Origin: Opitutaceae bacterium TAV5 | Lineage (GTDB): Bacteria; Verrucomicrobiota; Verrucomicrobiia; Opitutales; Opitutaceae | Assembly: GCA_000242935.3 (NCBI GenBank) | Contig: CP007053.1 | Location: forward strand, 5,131,001 to 5,195,000 | Reading direction: 5' to 3' | Length of the DNA: 64,000 bases | Shown here: positions 25,601-34,758 of the stretch, in pieces | Layout: every line of letters starts with the position of its first letter | Numbering within the stretch: position 1 is the stretch's first letter | The notes under the pieces: generated by a model | What the model was told of the DNA's origin: nothing | The model's database searches: none | Seen by the model: the letters and a program-made list of their open reading frames with translations, nothing else | Made by a program: the position numbers and the translations under genes

Positions 25601-25630
25601 CGGAATCATGGGCAGGATGCCCATGCCACG
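25601..25630. repeat. 30-bp dispersed chromosomal repeat, copy 1
   Basis: CGGAATCA, then a GGGCAGGATGCCCATGCCACG core, differing at one base from 48872-48901. The core contains a small palindrome around GGATGCCCATG. Translated in one frame it yields GQDAHAT, a short peptide I associate with dispersed repeats in Verrucomicrobiota. Its presence marks chromosomal DNA right of the prophage end. Confidence 0.7.
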
Positions 25631-25640
25631 GGCCTGCTGC

Positions 25641-26534
25641 TCACAACTTGCGCAGGTCGGCGGCGGTGTGCGGGAGCACGGCGGAGAGGATACGGCGGAT
25701 TTCGCGCAGCGTGGACCGGAGGCGCTGGCCGTCGGGCGCCACGAGCTTGAGGCTCCAGCAACCGGGGAGGCGCAGGCGGCTGAGCCCCGCCCATACGCCG
25801 TCGTGGCCGTGGAGCTGGCGGAGGGCGGTGGTCCAGGCGTCATCGGTGTCAGGGGAAGCCCCGCCGGAAGCAAGGATCGGGGCGGCGAGGACGAGATTGC
25901 CGAGGCAAACGCCCTCTCCGCCACCGGCGAGCGTGGCGAGGTGGCGCAGTTCGGCGCCTGTCTGGTCGAGCCGCTCGCGGAGCACGAGGCGGTTGCCGAC
26001 GCGGATGGTCAGGTCGAGCAGGAGGGTATCCCATGCCCACGCCTCGCCGCGGGCGATCCGGCCGGGCATGAGGAAATCTCCAAAAAGCAGACCGGCGGCA
26101 TGGGCGGAGATATCGACTTCGGTGAACTGCCGATAACGGCTGTGCTGGTGCGGGACGAGCGGCTCCGGCATGAATTCGAGCCAGCCCCCGGACTCGACGG
26201 CGAAGCGTTGCCGGCACTCGGCAACGCGAGGGGGCGGCGAGGCGCCGGCCCTGTCGTTGTCGGCCGGGCGGGCGGGCGTGGTGAAAATGCGGGTGGCGGC
26301 GGGCGTGGTGACGAGGAGGGACGCGCCGGGGCCGACCGAGATGTCCGAACGGAGTTCGTCGCCCGCAAGAATGCCGGCGGTGGGGTTGACGATCTGCGCA
26401 ATGAGCGTGCCGGTGGCGGTATCGTGGTAAGGTTTGCCCAGGTGAAAAGGCGCGCGAAACGACTGGCGCGCGAGCACGGTGCGACCGGTGACGGGGGAAA
26501 GTTCGGCGCGAAGATCGAGATGGCCGCTGATCAT
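25641..26534 (-). CDS. ureD: Urease accessory protein UreD
   Basis: A 297-residue protein from the ATG at 26534, which overlaps the ureG stop by four bases; an in-frame ATG further up lies inside ureG. Typical UreD segments are seen: [20 protein letters not shown], then TTPAATRIF and [22 protein letters not shown]. UreD scaffolds assembly of UreF and UreG on apo-urease for nickel loading. It is last in the ureEFGD order and borders the prophage. Confidence 0.92.
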   Translation of the reverse strand: MISGHLDLRAELSPVTGRTVLARQSFRAPFHLGKPYHDTATGTLIAQIVNPTAGILAGDELRSDISVGPGASLLVTTPAATRIFTTPARPADNDRAGASPPPRVAECRQRFAVESGGWLEFMPEPLVPHQHSRYRQFTEVDISAHAAGLLFGDFLMPGRIARGEAWAWDTLLLDLTIRVGNRLVLRERLDQTGAELRHLATLAGGGEGVCLGNLVLAAPILASGGASPDTDDAWTTALRQLHGHDGVWAGLSRLRLPGCWSLKLVAPDGQRLRSTLREIRRILSAVLPHTAADLRKL

Positions 26535-27217
26535 GGGCGGTGCGCAGGGCGGGATGCAAAAAGCACCTCGCGCTCGATCCACGTGATGACGGCCTCGATG
26601 TTGTGCTCGCGTTTCAGGTCGCAGAAGACGACGGGGCGGGGGCCGCGCTGGGCGGCGGCGTCGCGTGCCATCACGTCGAGGTCGGCGCCGACGAGCGGGG
26701 CGAGGTCGATCTTGTTGATGATGAGCAGGTCGCTGTGGCGGATGGCCGGGCCGCCCTTGCGCGGGATCTTGTCGCCCTCGGCGACGTCGATCACGTAGAT
26801 GAACGCGTCCACGAGTTCGGGAGAAAACGTGGCCGAGAGATTGTCGCCGCCGCTTTCGACGAGTACGAGTTGCAGGTCGGGGAATTTCGCTTCCAGCGCG
26901 CGGATGGCCTGCTCGTTCATCGTGGTGTCGTCGCGGATGGCGGTGTGCGGACAGCCTCCTGTCTCCACTCCGGCGATACGTTCGGCGGGAAGCGCGGCCT
27001 GGCGCTGGAGAAACTGCGCGTCCTCGAGCGTGTAGATGTCGTTGGTGACGACAGCCATCGAATAACGCTCGCGCAGCCGCTGGCAGAGCTTGAGGCAGAG
27101 CATGGTCTTGCCGGAGCCGACGGGACCGCCGATGCCGATGCGCGGAGGGCGGGAGGAAGGTGGAGCAGGGAGGTTGTGTCGTGGAATCATGGATACGGAT
27201 GCGGATGAGGAAGGCAT
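26531..27217 (-). CDS. ureG: Urease accessory GTPase UreG
   Basis: A 228-residue SIMIBI-class GTPase. The P-loop GPVGSGKT is at residues 31-38; [28 protein letters not shown] (with the Cys-Pro-His nickel site) and [10 protein letters not shown] are all present. UreG uses GTP to deliver nickel to urease. The N-terminus has about 20 extra residues and lacks the His-rich stretch of some UreG proteins, so a start at MIPRH (27190) is possible. It lies between ureF and ureD in one operon. Confidence 0.96.
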   Translation of the reverse strand: MPSSSASVSMIPRHNLPAPPSSRPPRIGIGGPVGSGKTMLCLKLCQRLRERYSMAVVTNDIYTLEDAQFLQRQAALPAERIAGVETGGCPHTAIRDDTTMNEQAIRALEAKFPDLQLVLVESGGDNLSATFSPELVDAFIYVIDVAEGDKIPRKGGPAIRHSDLLIINKIDLAPLVGADLDVMARDAAAQRGPRPVVFCDLKREHNIEAVITWIEREVLFASRPAHRP

Positions 27218-27229
27218 GACGTCAGGCGG

Positions 27230-27997
27230 TCATGAGATGAAGAGCCGGGCGTCGGCGGTTTCGTGCCGGGCGGCGGCGATGTCGAGCCAGGGATTGAACC
27301 AGCCGATGCCGTCGAGAGGGACGGCGAGCGCAACGGCGACGGTGGCGGCGGTGTGCCCGAGCATTTCGGCGAGGAGCGTCTGGCAGCCGTTCTGGCCGAT
27401 GCGCAGGAGTTTCATCGCGGCGGCGAGCAGGCCGGCGATCGTCGAATAAAACAGGGTGGAGAGCGCCGCATCGGGAGGCGCGCCGAGGATGCGGGCTTCG
27501 AGGGCGGCGGCGACGGCGGGCGTGTGTGGCCATCCGTTGCGGGCGGCATGGTCGAGGTATTCGCGGGCGAGCGGGCGGGTGTCGCCGTGCAGCAGGGCGG
27601 CGAGTTCGGCGCGTTGTTGCCCGATGTTTTCCGAGGCGGTGCGGGCTTCGCGGGCGGTTTTGAGCGCGGACGAGAGTTCGCAGAGTTCGCCGATCCGCGA
27701 CCAGTCGGGCGCGGCCGGGTCGAGCGCGCGCCATGCATGCGCGGCGAGCGGGAGTTCGGCCTGGCGGAGCGTGGGCAGGACGGAATGGAGGAGGAACTCG
27801 CGGAGGGTTTCGCGGTTGTGAACCACGTGTTCCTGGACGAGCCCCTCGAGGCCGAACGAATGGGCGTAGGAGCCGGTCGGGTAGAAGGAGTCGGTGGCTT
27901 GGAGCAGGCCGGCGAGCCAGGCGGCCGGAGGCGGCTGCGTGGCGGACGTTCCGGGCGGGCTGTCCGGCGCGGGGTGAGTGTGGGCGCGGGCCGGCAT
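27230..27997 (-). CDS. ureF: Urease accessory protein UreF
   Basis: A 255-residue helical protein. QATDSFYPTGSYAHSFGLEGLV near residue 33 is the UreF signature, and the C-terminal MLGHTAATVAVALAVPLDGIGWFNPW also fits. UreF gates the GTPase activity of UreG within the activation complex. Its ATG overlaps the ureE stop by one base, which points to coupling. Confidence 0.93.
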   Translation of the reverse strand: MPARAHTHPAPDSPPGTSATQPPPAAWLAGLLQATDSFYPTGSYAHSFGLEGLVQEHVVHNRETLREFLLHSVLPTLRQAELPLAAHAWRALDPAAPDWSRIGELCELSSALKTAREARTASENIGQQRAELAALLHGDTRPLAREYLDHAARNGWPHTPAVAAALEARILGAPPDAALSTLFYSTIAGLLAAAMKLLRIGQNGCQTLLAEMLGHTAATVAVALAVPLDGIGWFNPWLDIAAARHETADARLFIS

Positions 27998-28461
27998 CAG
28001 TGCTGGTGACTCGGGCCGAGTTCCCGGGCAGGACCGGGGCCGCGGACGAAGCGGCCGGGGCGGAATATGGCGGTGGTTTCCCGGAACGGGACGCTGATGC
28101 GGTCGAGCAACTGGCGGGTGCCGGTGTCGTCGGGCGTGAGCAGGCGGCTGGCTTCGGCGGAGAGCTCCCTGTGCAGGTTGCCGATCGCCCAGCCGATGCC
28201 GGCGGCGGCGGAGGGGGCGATGTCGAGAGCGATTTCGAGAACGGGTTCGGGTTCTTGCCGGATGACGTAGCGGCCGGAGCTGGTCTGGAAAATCGTGTCG
28301 CCGTCGCGGAGCGGGGAGGGAAGTTCGCAGCCGAATTCGGCGCCGTCGTCGGCCACGCCGCGCCAGAGGCGTTTGGCGAGTTTCAGCCGGTCGATGCGCA
28401 CCGGGATTTCCGGCAGCAGCGGATCGGGTTCGGGAACAGGTTCACGAATCAGGTGCAACAT
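27997..28461 (-). CDS. ureE: Urease nickel chaperone UreE
   Basis: A 154-residue protein with UreE hallmarks: RIDRLKLAKRLWRG, CELPSPLRDGD early on, and a second domain with AIGNLHRELSAEASRLLTPDD. The His-rich C-terminal nickel tail of many UreE proteins is absent; only SHQH remains. UreE hands nickel to UreG. It is first in the visible operon, and no ureA, ureB or ureC lies upstream. Confidence 0.9.
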   Translation of the reverse strand: MLHLIREPVPEPDPLLPEIPVRIDRLKLAKRLWRGVADDGAEFGCELPSPLRDGDTIFQTSSGRYVIRQEPEPVLEIALDIAPSAAAGIGWAIGNLHRELSAEASRLLTPDDTGTRQLLDRISVPFRETTAIFRPGRFVRGPGPARELGPSHQH

Positions 28462-29119
28462 GGGTTTTGGTGTGGCGGGAAACGTTTAGCGAAAACTGTG
28501 CCATACGCGGAATGCGCGTTCCTCTCTTTCTGGAGCTCCGGCCGGCCTTCGCAAGGAAGCAAAGGAGCAGAATGGATTTATATCATATGTGAGTCCGCCT
28601 TTTATCGGAGAGTTTATCCTTGGTTTTGCCCATGAGTTACCTCTTTGGCCGAAAAGCTTTTTCTGCGGAGTGACCTTGCGTGATGCTGTCGGTCACCGAC
28701 CAGCCCGTGAAAGAACCGAGTCACCGTCCCGGCTTTTCGTAGCCGGTCGATTTCACCCGCTGGCTCAGCGGGCAGGCGGGCGAATCTCCACAAGCCTGGC
28801 GGCTGCGTCACGCTTCGCGGTGATGCGCGTGGCGCCGGCATGCGGCGGCGCGCCAGCTCGGGCAATTAGGACGCCTTTCCTCGAACATTGCGGATCCGGC
28901 TCGATCTGCTGGCCTGCACGGTTATTCATGCGTGAGAAGGCTCCCAGGGACATGGAGGCCAATCTCATCAATGTGCACGTGCGCAGCCGCCGTCAGAAAT
29001 TCGAACCGATGGTAAAAATGCGCCGGCGGTGTCGGCGCGGCGTTGCCACTCATCAAGACGATCCGGGGCACCGGGCCCGGACAGGGAGCCCGGTGTCCTC
29101 TGCGACAAAATGGATCGGT
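28462..29119. other. 658-bp spacer without a convincing gene
   Basis: Short open frames on the - strand (28614-28865 and 28765-28971) are Arg-rich and overlap each other out of frame; they look like gene relics or chance. An 8-bp hairpin (29069-29076 with 29088-29095) lies just past the alpha-mannosidase stop. The middle, 28560-28760, is less GC-rich than its surroundings, as old mobile DNA might be. The ureE promoter must lie here. Confidence 0.5.
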
Positions 29120-32100
29120 TTACCGGCTGATCTTGACCGAGAGCACCTTGTACTGGGTGAAGGGGAGGTCGATGCCGCCGGTTTGCGGCTGGCCGAGGCT
29201 GGCGCCGTCGAGCGCCACCGGTTCGGCTTTCCAGCCGTCGGCGAGGCGCACGCGGGCGGTGCCGTGGCGGCCGAGCGTTTCGTGCAGGCGCAGCACCCAG
29301 CCGCCCTCGACCGGTTCGGCCCAGGACGGGGCGAGCGAGGGCGCGCCCTCGACGCCGAGAAGACCGGCGCTGACCGCCGCACCCGCATACGGGACGGCGG
29401 GCGTGTAGAGCGTGTCGGCGAGGACCGCCGGCTGGTCGGCGGCGGGAGCGCTGGCCGAGAAAAGACCGAGCGCGAGTTCGACGTGCTGCTTGCCGAGATC
29501 GGAATGGTGAGGGCGCTTCGTTTCGCGGATCTTCGGGTGGTGGTCGGCTTCGGTGACGAGCGCGCTGCGCAGGAGGCTGACGCCGACGATGCCGTCGTGA
29601 ACGGTGAAGCCGTATTTCGATTCGGTGACGAGCGCGAGTCCCTCGTTCTGCGCGTCGTCCATGAGCGCCATCCAGCGGCTGCCGGGGAGTTCCCAGTTGG
29701 CTTCCTCGCGCGGGTAGCCGGGCCACTGGCCGCGCAGGGCGCTGCCGAAGGGCGCGCCGTAGCGTGCCTCGCGTCCGCGGTAGCGGGTGGCGAAGATGGC
29801 CTTGAGCCACATGAGCGGATCCTGCCAGTCGATGTCGTAGGCGACGCGGAGGACGGGTTCGCCGGCCGTCACGGAATACGTGATACGGACGGCGCTCTTG
29901 CTGGCGACGGTGCAGTTGAAGGAAACCGCGGCGGTGAGGCCGGTGACCCTGACTTCGGGCTTGCCGACGGGCTTGGCCTCCTGGCCGGTGACGAGCGTGG
30001 TGCGGTCCACATCCCAGGCGTCGAACGCGGCGGGGTGATCCGGGTAGGCGGCGAGTTGCGAATCGATGCCGGGCAGGGTGGCCAGGGCGACATCGCGCCC
30101 GTCCACGGAGAGTTTCACGACGCGGCCGGCCTTGTCGAACGAGGCCGCCACGCGGTCGCTGGCGAGCGAGGTGGCGGTGGCCTTCGGCGCGGGGAGCGCG
30201 CGGGGAGAGAGTTCGGCCAGCGGCGCTCCGGAGAGCGGGGCGAGTTCGTAAGCGCGGTCGCCGTCGATGTAAGTGCGGGCGACGGGCAGGGGATTGAACA
30301 CGCCGGCGGCGGCGCTCGCGGTTCCGGCGGATTTTTTTGCGGAGACAGCTTTGGCCTTGCCGTTGCCGGAGAGCGTCCGGGTGGCAGCGGCGAGGGCCTC
30401 GACGGAGAGTTTTTCGAGTTCGGGAATCGCCTCGTGATACACTTCCCAGATCGAACTGCCGGGGATGTAGTCGTGAAAATGCGAGAACGTGGCGCGGCGC
30501 CAGGCGTGGTCGTCGATCGGACCGGCGCCGGTGACGACGTGGGCGGCTTCCTGGATTTGCAGGGCGCGTTCGATGCCGCGGAAGGCGGACTTGAGGCTGC
30601 TGTGCGTGGTGAAGACACCGCGATGGAGTTCGAGAATGAGTTCACCGGTGACGGCGGGGAGTTGTTCGCGGATGGCGTGGAGGCGTTCGAAGAAGGGCTC
30701 GATGTTGCCCCACTGCGTTTGCGGGACGCCGGCGAGGTTGTTCACGCGGCGGGCGCGTTCGAGCATGGCCTCGGTGGGGCCGCCGCCGCCGTCGCCGTAG
30801 CCGGTGGGTTGCAGGAATTCGTTGTGCACGCCGGCCTGCTGGTGGTGGTAGGCGTCCTCGCGGATGTTTTTCAGGTTAACGGCCTCGTTGTAGTCGTGGA
30901 GGAGGACGATGTGGGAGGTGATTTCCGCACCGTCGGGACCGCGCCAGCGGAAGCTGGTGTGCGGAAAACGGTTCACGGTGCTCCAGGAGAGCTTGGAGGT
31001 GAAAAATCCCTCGACACCGAGGCCGCGGAGGAGTTGCGGCATGCAGCCGCTGTATCCGAAAACGTCGGGCAGCCAGAAAACTTTTGCCGGGTTGCCGCGC
31101 AGGTCGGTGAAACCTTGCTGGCCAAGGCGGAGGCTGCGCAGGAGGGCCTCGCCGCAGGGCATCTGGGTGTCGCACTCGACGTAGCTGGCGCCGGTGGCGT
31201 CCCAGCGGCCGGCCTTGATGAGGGATTTGACCTTGGCGTGGAGGGCGGGAGAGATGCGCTTGACGGCGTCGTAGCTGGCGGGCTGCGAGTAGCCGAAACG
31301 GAATTCCGGATACTCCTTCAGCAGGCGCGTCTGGGTGGACCAGGAATGGACGGCCTTGCGTTCGCCGACGCGTTCGGGCCAGAGCCACACGAGGTCGATG
31401 TGCGCGTGGCCGGTGAGCACGGCTTTCATCGCGCCGGGCTCGGCGGGGAAGTCGGCGTAGATTTTTTTCAGCGCCTTGCCGAAGGCGGCGACGCCGTCGC
31501 GGTCGAGGATATCGACCGCTTCGTCGAGACGCGTGCAGAGGCGGCGGAAGAGCGGACTGGCGCGGAAGGCGGGCGTGGTGAAACGGACGGGATCGGTGAA
31601 GCGTTTGGCCTGGCCGATGACGGGCTGGAAATCACGGTGCTCGCATTCGAGGAGGTCGAGAAGGACGGTGAGGTCGTGGTAAGCGTTCCAGACTTCGTCG
31701 TCGCGGACGGCGAGACCGGGCGCGGTGTAGCGACTGCCTTCCTGGTCAAGCGGGGCGGCTTCGCCGGAGAGCCAGATGCCGGAGCGGATGCAGACGGATT
31801 CGACGAGAAATTCGCGGGTGCCGACGGGGAGCGGCGTGTACGGATGGGCGATGTCGAGGCCGGAGTACGGCACGCCGTCGACGTAGGCGGTGGCCTCGGC
31901 CTGGTCGTTCCAGACGAGGTAGCGGGTGCGCTTGTCGCCTTTCGGGGCAGCGGGGAGAGTGACCTTGAACCAGCGCTGGGCGTACTTCGGTCCCCAGTTC
32001 CAGGTGCCGGCGGGGACGGGCTTGAATTCGGAGGCTTTCAGGCTGGCGGCTTCACGAAAATCGCGGAAGACGGGCGTGGTGGTGACGGCGATGCCGGCGG

Positions 32101-32200
32101 CTTCGTCCGGCAATGGCTGCCAGATCCGGGCCTGGAGCCGGCGAGTGGCCTCGGCGACGCGTGCGGGAATGAGGTGGGTCAGGAATGTGCGCGGGAGCAT
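29120..32200 (-). CDS. Alpha-mannosidase, glycoside hydrolase family 38
   Basis: A 1026-residue enzyme. GHAHIDLVWLWP (residues 264-275) carries the metal-binding His and Asp, and LPDVFGYS (377-384) holds the nucleophile Asp379. A galactose-binding-like beta domain comes first (about 60-160), then the GH38 barrel, the three-helix bundle and the C-terminal beta domains. Length matches bacterial and yeast Ams1-type cytosolic enzymes. No signal peptide is visible. It would remove alpha-linked mannose from oligosaccharides with retention. Confidence 0.95.
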   Translation of the reverse strand: MLPRTFLTHLIPARVAEATRRLQARIWQPLPDEAAGIAVTTTPVFRDFREAASLKASEFKPVPAGTWNWGPKYAQRWFKVTLPAAPKGDKRTRYLVWNDQAEATAYVDGVPYSGLDIAHPYTPLPVGTREFLVESVCIRSGIWLSGEAAPLDQEGSRYTAPGLAVRDDEVWNAYHDLTVLLDLLECEHRDFQPVIGQAKRFTDPVRFTTPAFRASPLFRRLCTRLDEAVDILDRDGVAAFGKALKKIYADFPAEPGAMKAVLTGHAHIDLVWLWPERVGERKAVHSWSTQTRLLKEYPEFRFGYSQPASYDAVKRISPALHAKVKSLIKAGRWDATGASYVECDTQMPCGEALLRSLRLGQQGFTDLRGNPAKVFWLPDVFGYSGCMPQLLRGLGVEGFFTSKLSWSTVNRFPHTSFRWRGPDGAEITSHIVLLHDYNEAVNLKNIREDAYHHQQAGVHNEFLQPTGYGDGGGGPTEAMLERARRVNNLAGVPQTQWGNIEPFFERLHAIREQLPAVTGELILELHRGVFTTHSSLKSAFRGIERALQIQEAAHVVTGAGPIDDHAWRRATFSHFHDYIPGSSIWEVYHEAIPELEKLSVEALAAATRTLSGNGKAKAVSAKKSAGTASAAAGVFNPLPVARTYIDGDRAYELAPLSGAPLAELSPRALPAPKATATSLASDRVAASFDKAGRVVKLSVDGRDVALATLPGIDSQLAAYPDHPAAFDAWDVDRTTLVTGQEAKPVGKPEVRVTGLTAAVSFNCTVASKSAVRITYSVTAGEPVLRVAYDIDWQDPLMWLKAIFATRYRGREARYGAPFGSALRGQWPGYPREEANWELPGSRWMALMDDAQNEGLALVTESKYGFTVHDGIVGVSLLRSALVTEADHHPKIRETKRPHHSDLGKQHVELALGLFSASAPAADQPAVLADTLYTPAVPYAGAAVSAGLLGVEGAPSLAPSWAEPVEGGWVLRLHETLGRHGTARVRLADGWKAEPVALDGASLGQPQTGGIDLPFTQYKVLSVKISR

Positions 32201-32383
32201 GATGAAAAACCGGGAGCGGAAGGGCGGATTACGAAGTGAGGTGTGTGGGTGTGTCGATCTATGGATGAATGGTCCGAAAACGGTTAGCGGACCAGAAATG
32301 GTATTTTTAAGCGGGAGGCAAGGAAGTTTGTTGTGCGTTTGCGTGAAGACGGGGAGCGGGGAGAAAAAGAGCGCCGGGCGGGG

Positions 32384-32821
32384 TTAGACCCGGACGAGTT
32401 GCCAGTTGATGATTTGGCCTTTGGCCACTTCGAGCCATGCGAAGCTCTTGATCCCGGCGCGAGGGCGGCTGATGCAGCCGGGGTTGAGCCAGCGGATGCC
32501 GGCGGCGTCGGTTTCGTCGCGCGGGACATGGGTATGGCCGTGCAGGAGGGCATGGATGCCGGCGGGTGCGCGGCGAGGCGGGATATGGACGAGATGAAAT
32601 CGCACTCCCTCGCGTTCGAGATCCAGGGTGAGCGGCCAGGCGGGCCAGCCGTCGTTGTTGCCGAGGATGACGCGGAGCGGCGGGCCGAGTTGCTCGAATT
32701 CGGTCAGGAGTGACGGATCGCAGACATCGCCGAGATGCCAGATCTCGTCCGCCCCGGCGAGGAGGCCGGGGAGTCTGGGCGGATAGTGATCGTGAGTGTC
32801 GGCGATGACAGCGATGCGCAC
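32384..32821 (-). CDS. YfcE/MJ0936-type metallophosphoesterase
   Basis: A 145-residue calcineurin-like phosphoesterase. Metal motifs are in order: DTHDH at 8-12, GDVCD near 31, GNND near 54 and GHTHVP near 94. Small enzymes of this family act as phosphodiesterases with unknown natural substrates. It lies upstream of the alpha-mannosidase on the same strand with a 183-base spacer that holds a 6-7 bp hairpin, so shared transcription is not certain. Confidence 0.9.
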   Translation of the reverse strand: MRIAVIADTHDHYPPRLPGLLAGADEIWHLGDVCDPSLLTEFEQLGPPLRVILGNNDGWPAWPLTLDLEREGVRFHLVHIPPRRAPAGIHALLHGHTHVPRDETDAAGIRWLNPGCISRPRAGIKSFAWLEVAKGQIINWQLVRV

Positions 32822-32868
32822 GGGGAGAACGTTGGCGTGCGCCGGGCGGGGCGGGCAATCAAAAGAGA

Positions 32869-32922
32869 TTATTTCCGCCTGCCCTGACTGGCTGCACAGC
32901 AGTTTTTCCGGACAAGAACCAT
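32869..32922 (-). pseudogene. Possible remnant of a toxin gene start
   Basis: Five bases after the antitoxin stop an ATG opens a frame of 17 codons beginning MVLV and ending at TAA. PIN-type toxins partnered with AbrB antitoxins often start at this spot with a similar hydrophobic strand, but here the DTN-type acidic motif is missing and the frame stops. It is read as a truncated toxin start; chance is possible. Confidence 0.3.
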
Positions 32923-32927
32923 GATGA

Positions 32928-33161
32928 TCAGTCGTCTCCGCGGGTTTGTCGCATGACGGCTGCCGTGTTCAGCCCGGCAGTCGCGCTGCCCCGACTGCGG
33001 CGGAGCGCGGTGCGCAAACGCCGGATGCGTTCGCTCGCAGCGGGGCGGGTCAGCACCCTGCCTTCCTCCGCCTCGAATACCACCTCGGTGCGCGGCCCCA
33101 TGCCATACTGTTCCCGCAGTTTCCGGGGGATGGTGACCTGCCTTTTTGTCGTCAGTGGCAT
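32928..33161 (-). CDS. AbrB/MazE-type antitoxin without a partner
   Basis: A 77-residue protein with the swapped-hairpin DNA-binding sequence TTKRQVTIPRKLREQYGM at residues 4-21, followed by EVVFEAEEGRV and a basic helical tail that would wrap a toxin. The tail end GDD is typical for antitoxins of PIN toxins. No intact toxin follows. It may now act only as a repressor of its own gene or be a relic. Confidence 0.8.
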   Translation of the reverse strand: MPLTTKRQVTIPRKLREQYGMGPRTEVVFEAEEGRVLTRPAASERIRRLRTALRRSRGSATAGLNTAAVMRQTRGDD

Positions 33162-33245
33162 GGTGAGAAAATTCCGGGAAAAGTATTACCTGTCAATCAG
33201 GGGAGGCCGTTTCACAAATTCGCAGCATTTCCCGCAATGTGATGT

Positions 33246-34736
33246 CTATGGGACAATCACTCTCAGCAGGAACGACGGGAACAGACCAAGGAAGATCAGA
33301 AGGGCGGTGGCGAGAGTGAGAGCAAGAGTGGCGGGAAGAGGCGTCCGCAGCAGGCTGGATGTGGGAGCGGTGGTGTCGGAGGAGGCGACGAGGGCCTGTT
33401 TGAGGATGGTCAAGTAGTAGTAGAGGGCGACGGCGCTCATCGCGATAGCGAGGAAGGCGAGCCAACCGGTGGGCGAGGCGAGTCCGGCGGGGCGGAGGGC
33501 GGCGGCGAAGAGATAGAATTTGCCGAAGAAACCCGCCAGCGGCGGCACACCCGCGAGCGAGAGCACGCAGACGAAAAGGACGGCGGCGAGGAAAGGGGAG
33601 CGTTTCCAGAGTCCGGCGAGGTCGGTGAGAGACTGGCAGCGGGCGCCGTTGTAATCGAGAACGGCGAAGACCCCGAAAATGCCGACCGTGGCGAGTCCGT
33701 AGGTGAGGGCGTAATACACCGTGGAACCGGTGTCGCCGAGGAGCACGCCGAGGAGGAGGACACCGGCGTGCGCGATGGCTGAATACGCGATGAGGCGGCG
33801 GACGTTGGTTTGCGCGAGTGCGGCGATGTTGCCGAGCAGCATCGAGGCGGCGGCGATCAGCATGAGCACCGGCGCCCAGCCGGAAAGCGGCGCAAACTGG
33901 AGGGCGGCGGGTCCGAGCGCGGAGTGGAGGAGGCGGAAAAAGAGGGCGAGTCCGGCGAGTTTTGACGCGGAGGCGATGAGTGCAGCCGCAGGCGAGGGGG
34001 CGCCTTCGTAAACATCGGGCGCCCACAGGTGGAAGGGAGCGGCGGCGGCCTTGTAGCCGAAACCGGCCAGCACCATCACGAGAGCGATGAGGAGAAGCGG
34101 AGAGACGGGTTGCGCGTGATCGGCGCCGGCGAGCGCGGCGGCGATCGCATCGAACCGGATCGAGCCGGTGAGCCCGTAGATGAGGCTGAATCCGAAGAGA
34201 AGGAACGCCGCGGCCATGCCTCCGAAGAGGAAGTACTTCAGGCCGGCCTCGGCGGACGCGGGGCTGGTTTTGTCGAACGCGGCGAGGATGTAGAGGGAGA
34301 GGCTGGCGAGCTCCAGGCCGAGGAAGGCGATGAGGAGGTTGTTGGCCACCGCCATGAGCGTGAAGCCCGTCGTGGCGAGGAGGACGATGGCGATGTATTC
34401 GGCGGGATGGCGGGGACGTTCGCGCGCGGGGAGCAGGAGCGTGAGTGCGGCGAGGCCAAGCACACCGAGGCGGATGACGACGGCAAAGTGATCGAGGATG
34501 AAGAGGCTGGCGGTGGTCTCGCCGGAGACGGACGCGGCGACGGGAGTGAGCACTTGCCAGACGGCAGCGGCGAGCGCGCCGAGTCCGACAACGGTGGCGG
34601 CAAGGAGACGGGTTTTGTCGGAGAGGCGGCGTCCGGCGCTGAGGTCGAAGGCGAGCACGGCGAGCATGCCGAGGGTCAGCATGATCTCGGGGCGGAGCGC
34701 GTGGAGGAGTTCGATGTAGGGATTGGGCGAGGGCAT
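33246..34736 (-). CDS. nuoN: NADH-quinone oxidoreductase subunit N
   Basis: A 496-residue antiporter-like membrane subunit with about 14 helices. Conserved segments are FLGLELASLSLYILAAF with the key Glu, GYKAAAAPFHLWAPDVYEGAP with Lys and His, and RLIAYSAIAHAG. It forms a proton channel in the membrane arm of complex I. It is last in the nuo operon, 22 bases after the first upstream nuoM. Confidence 0.95.
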   Translation of the reverse strand: MPSPNPYIELLHALRPEIMLTLGMLAVLAFDLSAGRRLSDKTRLLAATVVGLGALAAAVWQVLTPVAASVSGETTASLFILDHFAVVIRLGVLGLAALTLLLPARERPRHPAEYIAIVLLATTGFTLMAVANNLLIAFLGLELASLSLYILAAFDKTSPASAEAGLKYFLFGGMAAAFLLFGFSLIYGLTGSIRFDAIAAALAGADHAQPVSPLLLIALVMVLAGFGYKAAAAPFHLWAPDVYEGAPSPAAALIASASKLAGLALFFRLLHSALGPAALQFAPLSGWAPVLMLIAAASMLLGNIAALAQTNVRRLIAYSAIAHAGVLLLGVLLGDTGSTVYYALTYGLATVGIFGVFAVLDYNGARCQSLTDLAGLWKRSPFLAAVLFVCVLSLAGVPPLAGFFGKFYLFAAALRPAGLASPTGWLAFLAIAMSAVALYYYLTILKQALVASSDTTAPTSSLLRTPLPATLALTLATALLIFLGLFPSFLLRVIVP

Positions 34737-34758
34737 CGCGGGTCGGAGGGAAATGATG

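Noticed and set aside
25472-25750. A + strand ORF at the prophage end overlapping ureD
   Set aside because: It is Arg/Pro-rich, crosses the dispersed repeat and runs antisense into ureD; no domain is seen.
28614-28971. Two small - strand ORFs between ureE and the mannosidase as genes
   Set aside because: They overlap out of frame, are Arg/Ala/Pro-rich and lack good starts; noted only as possible relics.
28589-32239. A 1216-codon open frame on the + strand opposite the alpha-mannosidase
   Set aside because: It is antisense to a clear GH38 enzyme; high GC removes stops. The translation is Gly/Arg/Ala/Val-rich without domains.
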